A DNA stretch of 7,514 nt from an uncultured Oscillochloris sp. (lineage in GTDB: Bacteria > Chloroflexota > Chloroflexia > Chloroflexales > Chloroflexaceae). The notes under the pieces were generated by a model that worked only from the letters and a program-made list of their open reading frames with translations, was not told where the DNA came from and did not search any database. Position 1 is the first letter of the stretch. Each line of letters begins with the position of its first letter. Made by a program: the position numbers and the translations under genes. Positions 1 through 3,929 of the stretch are shown here, one piece after another. The DNA lies in NCBI GenBank assembly GCA_903877945.1, contig CAIRFY010000240.1, positions 1 to 7,514 of the forward strand, written 5' to 3'.

Positions 1-72
1 CCCCCGCGTGCGGGGGGGCTAGGGGGGGTGATCGGCGGGAGCCTTTCTGCGAAGATATTTACAACTGTAGTA
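1..72. repeat. Border of a C/G-rich hairpin repeat (left copy, cut by window edge)
   Basis: Positions 1-18 form a hairpin of a C run (cut by the window start), the core GCGTGC and seven Gs. CTA and a second run of seven Gs follow. The 20-mer at 10-29 and the 12-mer ACAACTGTAGTA at 61-72 both recur in inverted orientation at 7369-7388 and 7347-7358. This marks the stretch as one copy of a dispersed repeat whose border has a fixed layout: hairpin, CTA, G7, T, a variable spacer, then the 12-mer. The spacer is 31 nt here and 10 nt in the right copy. No coding potential is seen. Confidence 0.75.
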
Positions 73-73
73 C

Positions 74-101
74 TATCAGCTATCGGCTATCGGCTATCGG
101 C
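74..101. repeat. Four tandem heptamers (TATCRGC)
   Basis: TATCAGC at 74-80 is followed by three perfect TATCGGC copies at 81-87, 88-94 and 95-101. The array ends 17 bp before the putative extended -10 of the glycosyltransferase gene, where a -35 element or an activator site would lie. It could be a regulator-binding array or a simple slippage-prone repeat; the sequence does not decide. Confidence 0.7.
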
Positions 102-117
102 TACTTTCATCCCCCTG

Positions 118-126
118 TGCTACAAT
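118..126 (+). promoter_or_regulatory. Extended -10 promoter of the glycosyltransferase gene
   Basis: TGC followed by TACAAT (121-126) fits an extended -10 element (TGn then a TATAAT-like hexamer). No convincing -35 is seen, which extended -10 promoters tolerate. Transcription would begin about 6-7 nt downstream, near 133, a few nucleotides before the ATG at 137. The mRNA would then be leaderless or nearly so, which agrees with the absence of a Shine-Dalgarno sequence. Confidence 0.45.
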
Positions 127-136
127 GCCCCGCGCT

Positions 137-895
137 ATGCAGCTCTCCGCCGCCATTATCGCCCGCGATGAGGCTCGTCATATCGCTGGGTGCATCGATA
201 GCCTCGTTGGCCTGGCCGATGAGGTCGTGGTGCTGCTTGATGATCGCACCCGCGACACCACCGCCGCCGTGTGTGTGGCCCACGGTGCCCGCGTGCTTTC
301 CGAGCCGTGGCGCGGATTTCCCGCCCAGCGCAACCGCGCCCTGGATGTCTGCCGTGCGCCCTGGGTTCTCTTCATTGACGCCGATGAGCGGGTGGAGCCA
401 GATCTGGCCGCCGAGATCCGTCAGATGATCGCCGACCCCGCCGCCGCCGACGGCTACTGGATCCCACGCCACAACATCTTCTTCGGCCAGACGCTGCGCG
501 GCGGCGGGTGGTACCCTGACCCCCAACTGCGCCTGCTGCGCCGCACCGCCGCCCGCTACGACGAGGGCCGTCTGGTTCACGAGTTTGCCCAGCTTCGGGG
601 CGGGGCGGGCACTCTGCACGGCCACCTCACCCACCATAATATCGAGGGGCTCGGCGAGTTCTGGCGCAAACAGACGAGCTACGCCCTCGCTGAGGCGCGC
701 ACGATGGCCGCCCTCGGTCGGCGCACCCGCGCCCGCAACTTTGTCGGCGCACCTGTCCGTGCGTTCTGGCACCGCTACGTGGCCCTCGGCGGCTGGCGCG
801 ATGGCCCCCTCGGCCTGTTCCTCTGCGCCTCCCTCGCCTGGTTTGACCTGGTGAGCTTCGCCTTTCTGCTGCTGATCGCGCCAGACGACGGGTGA
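137..895 (+). CDS. Glycosyltransferase family 2 (WaaE/LgtD-like)
   Basis: Predicted to transfer a sugar from a nucleotide-sugar donor during cell-surface polysaccharide or glycolipid synthesis, at the cytoplasmic face of the membrane. It is 252 aa from this start. The N-terminus (QLSAAIIARDEA) is the typical first strand and loop of the GT-A fold. A VVLLDDRTRDTT segment follows, then the metal/nucleotide-binding FIDADERV motif about 80 residues in. This order and the size match the WaaE/KdtX-like branch of GT2. A single hydrophobic segment near the C-terminus (LFLCASLAWFDLVSFAFLLLI) probably anchors it. An ATG at 125 is in frame but lies inside the likely -10 box, so 137 is preferred. No Shine-Dalgarno precedes either start. 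It converges on the oxidoreductase gene, with 15 bp between the stops. Acceptor and donor cannot be read from the sequence. Confidence 0.88.
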   Translation: MQLSAAIIARDEARHIAGCIDSLVGLADEVVVLLDDRTRDTTAAVCVAHGARVLSEPWRGFPAQRNRALDVCRAPWVLFIDADERVEPDLAAEIRQMIADPAAADGYWIPRHNIFFGQTLRGGGWYPDPQLRLLRRTAARYDEGRLVHEFAQLRGGAGTLHGHLTHHNIEGLGEFWRKQTSYALAEARTMAALGRRTRARNFVGAPVRAFWHRYVALGGWRDGPLGLFLCASLAWFDLVSFAFLLLIAPDDG

Positions 896-910
896 TCGTC
901 CTCCATAATC

Positions 911-1789
911 CTACAGTTCAGCGACGGCGGGGATGATCTCGCGTCCAAAGATCTTCAGAGCCTGCGGGTCGGAGACGTTGGGCATGTTGAAGATCGCGTG
1001 GTGGACACCGAGGGCAGCCAAACCCTTGCAGTGGGCAATGATCTCAGCCGGAGTCTGTGTGCCGGGGATAAAGGCCGTGCTGAGGGTAGTGATCTCGATC
1101 TCCTCGAAGGGCCGACCCAGTTTCTCGCAGTGGCCCTTGAGTACGTCGATCTTGTGGCGCAGCACATCGTCACCCAGACGCGAGAAGAGGTTGCAGGCGT
1201 CGGCATATTGCGCCACCATGCGTAGGGTCTTCTGCTCGCCGATGCCACCGATCATGATCGGCGGGCGAGGGGTACGCACGGGCTGTGGGCTGTTGAGCGG
1301 TCGCTCCAACTGATAGTGCGTGCCGGTGTAGGGACTCTCGTTACCATGCCACATCTGGAGGATGATCTGGAGCGCCTCCTCAAGCTGCTCGAATCGCACC
1401 TTCAGCGGCGGGAAGGGAATCCCCAGACCCTTCGACTCCTGCTCGTTCCATGCCGCACCGATGCCTAGCCACGCCCGCCCGCCTGACAGTACATCCAGGG
1501 TCGTCACCGTCTTGGCGAGGATACCGGGGTAGCGGTAGATCACACCAGTGACAAGGGTGCCCAGCGTAGCCCGCTTGGTCACGCCGGCCAGGAAACTGAG
1601 GGCGCTGTAGCCCTCAAGCATCGGCTCCTCGGCATTGCCGATATGCTGGATCTGGAAGAAGTGATCCATCACCCACAGGCTATCGAAGCCAGACTCGTCG
1701 GCAGTATGTCCGATCTCGGCCAGCCGCACACCGATCTCCGCCGTGCCGCCCGGCCAACTGAAGCTCGGGATCTGTAGTCCAATCTTCAT
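911..1789 (-). CDS. LLM class F420-dependent (luciferase-like) oxidoreductase
   Basis: A 292 aa TIM-barrel oxidoreductase of the bacterial luciferase-like superfamily, close to the F420-dependent group TIGR03560. It should carry out hydride transfer between F420H2 (or FMNH2) and an unidentified substrate in the cytoplasm. Visible family marks are MKIGLQIP at the first strand, GFDSLWVMDHF (residues 34-44), the LGTLVTGVIYRYP strand (76-88), TTLDVLSGGRAWLGIGAAWNE (96-116) and PPIMIGGIGE (176-185). The length is normal and both ends are intact. The start is supported by AAGGAG (CTCCTT at 1795-1800 on the plus strand), five bases before the ATG. It is transcribed in the same direction as the methyltransferase upstream, but the 213 bp gap and its own ribosome site suggest a separate unit. 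F420 versus FMN use is inferred from family only. Confidence 0.9.
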   Translation of the reverse strand: MKIGLQIPSFSWPGGTAEIGVRLAEIGHTADESGFDSLWVMDHFFQIQHIGNAEEPMLEGYSALSFLAGVTKRATLGTLVTGVIYRYPGILAKTVTTLDVLSGGRAWLGIGAAWNEQESKGLGIPFPPLKVRFEQLEEALQIILQMWHGNESPYTGTHYQLERPLNSPQPVRTPRPPIMIGGIGEQKTLRMVAQYADACNLFSRLGDDVLRHKIDVLKGHCEKLGRPFEEIEITTLSTAFIPGTQTPAEIIAHCKGLAALGVHHAIFNMPNVSDPQALKIFGREIIPAVAEL

Positions 1790-2002
1790 GGGATCTCCTT
1801 AATTGTGATGCGCCAAGATCAATACCTTTGCCAAAACTGACGGGGAACGAACATGGCTTCTGTGGTACCGCTGCGGTGTTCAAACGCACACAACGGAGAA
1901 ACGACACACGCCACAGACGCTATTCTACCACTGCTCCCTTGCCTGTCCGGCGAGATCACGATGACGATGGTTCGGCAATTGAACCAACATCATTTATCGT
2001 TA
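1790..2002. other. Gene-free stretch between oxidoreductase and methyltransferase
   Basis: Beyond the oxidoreductase ribosome site (1795-1800) no gene is supported: the short reading frames here lack start signals and resemble no family. A small inverted repeat, TGGTTC at 1968-1973 and GAACCA at 1981-1986, could be a weak end-of-transcript hairpin for the methyltransferase, but no T run follows it on that strand. The composition changes here, from the high-GC oxidoreductase to the AT-richer methyltransferase, so one edge of the inserted segment probably lies in this stretch. Confidence 0.5.
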
Positions 2003-3130
2003 TTATCGCTTCTTAAATAGGAAAATATACTCATGTTTGAAGATATAAAATCCTCCGACAAGCGCCCGATACCGCCAAAGCTCCTTCTGATGACGCTTAC
2101 CAGATGTGTCTTCGAAATTCTTCACAATGAGACTCTTGAGAACGAACCCCCTCTTCATCACTTCGCTCATGGTCTGAAATCCTAACGGTATCCAATCACC
2201 TTTTGCATACTTGTCACCGATGACCACAACCAGGTATCTGCCTTTATCAAGTACGTGAGATACGTTATCGACAATAGCGCCCATCATTTCTAGGAAATTT
2301 TCGACAGATGACGCATTCGAGAGATCTCGTGTATCATCACTAAACTTGATAATATCAAAATACGGAGGATGCATGATGACTAATTGAACTGATTTTTGAC
2401 CATAATCAGCAAGTAACGCCTTATAATCAATAATTGCGCTGTCTCCCTGAACAACATCAACAATAACGTCATGTCTGTTAGGCTCCGCAGTAACAAGTTT
2501 CTTGGCGTGATCGACCATACGACTCTGCAATTCAATACCAATCGTGTTTCTTCCTAGTCGTTGACCTTCGATAAGCGTAGTACCTGATCCGTTAAATGTA
2601 TCAAGAACCCACTCCCCCTTTTTGGTGTATCTCTTCATCATCTGATAGGGTATTTGAGGAACAAAATTCCCCCAATAGCCTGCGGTATGAACGCCGGAAA
2701 CATCTCGTCGATCAATGATCCATAAGCTGTCGGTCTGAATGTCATCGTATTCTTTCCAGCGATTCAGGTTGATGTCATTTATTGCGCCTGTGCGAACTTC
2801 TGAAACCCCTTTGATAAGACGGTCAATATAATACAAAGCCCGTTCCAATGTGAGAGATGATGCAATCTGATCAAGTTCGTTAAAGAGACGAACCCGACTG
2901 AATGTTACGTAAGTACTATCTGAGCCGTTTGATCGGGTGCTGTGGTGATTATTTTGAGTTTCGTGCTTAAAATCTGAAATCGCACGACGCAGCGAAGATA
3001 ACAGATCGATAGCTTTCCATTGTTCAAAGAGAGCGACGAGATTTCTCTCGTCAAATTGCACTGTTTCCTCCTCTCCACTAGTGTGGCTGTCCTCACATGG
3101 AGGAAGATTCTGAGGATCACGCTGCTTCAT
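2003..3130 (-). CDS. Solitary site-specific DNA methyltransferase (N6-adenine/N4-cytosine type)
   Basis: A 375 aa S-adenosylmethionine-dependent amino-methyltransferase that should methylate adenine N6 or cytosine N4 in DNA. Motif I is VLDTFNGSGTT (175-185), motif II is IGIEL (197-201), an acidic GD pair sits at 229-230, and the catalytic loop is HPPYF (254-258). Motif I precedes motif IV without a large domain between them. The C-terminus (LWRYRALVGGFYIFKHEYI, about 351-369) is strongly patterned. Residues 1-150 match nothing I recognise and may hold target recognition. The first catalytic-loop residue is His, where D, N or S is usual. The start is supported by GGAGT in AAAGGAGT (3138-3145), about seven bases upstream; the gene ends in a double TAATAA stop (2000-2005). 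It is clearly AT-richer than its neighbours, suggesting acquisition. No restriction endonuclease is seen nearby, so it looks like an orphan or the remnant of a restriction system. Confidence 0.85.
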   Translation of the reverse strand: MKQRDPQNLPPCEDSHTSGEEETVQFDERNLVALFEQWKAIDLLSSLRRAISDFKHETQNNHHSTRSNGSDSTYVTFSRVRLFNELDQIASSLTLERALYYIDRLIKGVSEVRTGAINDINLNRWKEYDDIQTDSLWIIDRRDVSGVHTAGYWGNFVPQIPYQMMKRYTKKGEWVLDTFNGSGTTLIEGQRLGRNTIGIELQSRMVDHAKKLVTAEPNRHDVIVDVVQGDSAIIDYKALLADYGQKSVQLVIMHPPYFDIIKFSDDTRDLSNASSVENFLEMMGAIVDNVSHVLDKGRYLVVVIGDKYAKGDWIPLGFQTMSEVMKRGFVLKSLIVKNFEDTSGKRHQKELWRYRALVGGFYIFKHEYIFLFKKR

Positions 3131-3232
3131 TCGATGTACTCCTTTGGCTTATTTGTTCTGATACATAACTGTAGTGTCTATGGGAAGATCAACTCTGTTC
3201 GACTCGCACGGGTGCTTTCAGACGCGGCGTAG
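3131..3232 (-). other. Spacer between the toxin gene and the methyltransferase
   Basis: This 102 bp gap separates the toxin stop from the methyltransferase start on the minus strand. It holds the methyltransferase Shine-Dalgarno (3138-3145) and an AT-rich patch around 3150-3180. TATGTA at about 3160 could be a -10, but no well-spaced -35 is convincing. No terminator hairpin with a T run is seen after the toxin gene, so read-through from the toxin-antitoxin promoter into the methyltransferase is possible. Confidence 0.4.
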
Positions 3233-3574
3233 CTAGACATCAAGCACCAACCGAATACCATCGTCCAGTTGCTCCAACGTCGTCGTGGTGACGCGACCAA
3301 CATAGACATCCAGGATCGTCTTGTTAAGCGTGATGAGTTGCGACACGTTGATCACGGAGTCGCGTGGTAAGCCCGACTCCCCTGCGGCAAGGAAGACATT
3401 CCCAGGTGCTGTCGCGAGCCTCAGATTACTGGTGATCGCTGCGACAATGACGGTTGCGATCCGACTGATGGTAAAGGCATCTGCTTGGACGATCACCACG
3501 GGACGGCGATAGCCTGCACTCGAATCGCTGGGATCGGGCAGGTCAGCCCACCAAATATCACCGCGATGTATCAC
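3233..3574 (-). CDS. mazF: MazF/PemK-type mRNA interferase toxin
   Basis: A 113 aa toxin of the MazF/PemK family (PF02452), an endoribonuclease that cuts mRNA at short sequences when its antitoxin is lost. The family signature is complete: RGDIWWADLP (4-13), the RRPVVIVQ loop (23-30), AAITSN (45-50), PGNVFL (57-62) and GLPRDSVINVSQ (68-79). Arg24 and Thr48 match the catalytic Arg/Thr pair known for this fold, so the enzyme looks active. It starts with GTG (3572-3574), overlapping the antitoxin TGA by four bases (GTGA), which predicts translational coupling. AAGGA lies six bases before the start. Cleavage specificity cannot be read from sequence. The antitoxin is of the RHH type rather than the AbrB-fold E. 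coli MazE. Confidence 0.94.
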   Translation of the reverse strand: MIHRGDIWWADLPDPSDSSAGYRRPVVIVQADAFTISRIATVIVAAITSNLRLATAPGNVFLAAGESGLPRDSVINVSQLITLNKTILDVYVGRVTTTTLEQLDDGIRLVLDV

Positions 3575-3807
3575 CAGTCTTCCTTCGCCACGACCCGGGC
3601 TTGCGCCCGAATCAAGCCGGGTTCAAGTATCGACTCTTCTTCGGTATAGATCTGGTTGAGCGTCTCGGTGATGGTGTGTGCCTGATATGCCTGTAAGTAG
3701 GTTTGTAGCGCACGGGCAAATAACTCACTTCGTGACAGCCCATGCGCCTGCGCGAACTGTTCCGCTGCATAGAAGAGCGGATCGGGAAGGGAGATGGCTG
3801 TTTTCAT
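3571..3807 (-). CDS. mazE: Ribbon-helix-helix antitoxin of the MazF-type toxin
   Basis: A 78 aa antitoxin that should bind and neutralise the downstream toxin and repress its own operon. The N-terminus MKTAISLP is the DNA-contacting strand of a ribbon-helix-helix fold. Helices follow around DPLFYAAEQFAQAHG and SRSELFARALQTYLQAYQ. The acidic, probably flexible tail (ITETLNQIYTEEES to VVAKEDW) would occupy the toxin. Upstream in-frame codons add 15 residues from 3852, but they run through the promoter, so the ATG at 3805-3807 is the start. That ATG is six bases from a consensus -10 and has no Shine-Dalgarno, implying a leaderless mRNA. The stop overlaps the toxin start. The symbol is used in the broad sense for MazF-partner antitoxins. 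Confidence 0.92.
   Translation of the reverse strand: MKTAISLPDPLFYAAEQFAQAHGLSRSELFARALQTYLQAYQAHTITETLNQIYTEEESILEPGLIRAQARVVAKEDW
3593..3622 (-). promoter_or_regulatory. Overlapping hairpins just upstream of the toxin ribosome site
   Basis: Within the 3' end of the antitoxin coding sequence the mRNA can form a 5 bp hairpin (CGGGC and GCCCG, 3596-3609) capped by GCAA, a GNRA-type tetraloop. Alternatively it can form a longer stem pairing 3593-3603 with 3613-3622, with one bulge. The two structures exclude each other. They end about 20 bases before the toxin GTG, just upstream of its Shine-Dalgarno, so they could tune toxin translation. Codon constraint in a GC-rich gene could also produce this by chance. 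Confidence 0.35.
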
Positions 3808-3812
3808 AACAC

Positions 3813-3834
3813 GAGTATAACTTTTGTTATACTC
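3813..3834. promoter_or_regulatory. Palindromic operator of the toxin-antitoxin operon
   Basis: Perfect inverted repeat with 9 bp arms, GAGTATAAC (3813-3821) and GTTATACTC (3826-3834), separated by TTTT. It covers the whole -10 hexamer and most of the -10/-35 spacer of the antitoxin promoter. Its position fits a ribbon-helix-helix antitoxin or toxin-antitoxin complex blocking RNA polymerase, the usual autoregulation of such operons. Binding is inferred; the palindrome is directly visible. Confidence 0.82.
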
Positions 3835-3842
3835 TATGTCAA
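3814..3842 (-). promoter_or_regulatory. Sigma70-type promoter of the toxin-antitoxin operon (leaderless)
   Basis: On the minus strand, a perfect TTGACA -35 (3837-3842) stands 17 bp from TATACT (-10, 3814-3819), close to the ideal promoter. Six bases separate the -10 from the antitoxin ATG, so transcription should start on or next to that A. This is the best promoter in the window and its strength fits a gene pair that needs tight repression by its own product. Confidence 0.88.
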
Positions 3843-3913
3843 GGTGGCCCAAGACTTATTTGCGCTCATAAAGATCTCTCGTAAGGCCATGCGCCCATGC
3901 CTCCACGAGATCT

Positions 3914-3921
3914 TGTACAAT
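3914..3921 (+). promoter_or_regulatory. Probable -10 element of the U32 gene (leaderless)
   Basis: TACAAT at 3916-3921, preceded by TG, lies eight bases before the ATG at 3930. That spacing predicts a transcript starting within a few bases of the start codon. No ribosome site precedes the ATG, which agrees. The same TACAATGC string precedes the glycosyltransferase start. No good -35 is seen. Confidence 0.45.
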
Positions 3922-3929
3922 GCACTATT

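Noticed and set aside
107..772. 221 aa open frame on the minus strand
   Set aside because: Antisense shadow of the glycosyltransferase gene; low-complexity Gly/Ala-rich product with no motif.
884..900. Small hairpin (GACGA and TCGTC) between the converging glycosyltransferase and oxidoreductase genes, considered as a terminator
   Set aside because: Only a 5 bp stem, overlapping the stop codon and with no T run.
1828..2016. Small open frame on the plus strand in the intergenic gap
   Set aside because: TTG start, no ribosome site, no recognisable product, and it overlaps the methyltransferase end.
3197..3215. tRNA-like T-loop string GTTCGACTCG followed by GGGTGC, considered as a tRNA remnant or attachment site
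   Set aside because: The presumed T-stem has two mismatches and no matching acceptor or anticodon arm is found upstream.
3897..3929. Upstream in-frame ATG for the U32 gene
   Set aside because: It would place the TACAAT -10 inside the coding region, adds residues not typical of the family, and has no ribosome site.
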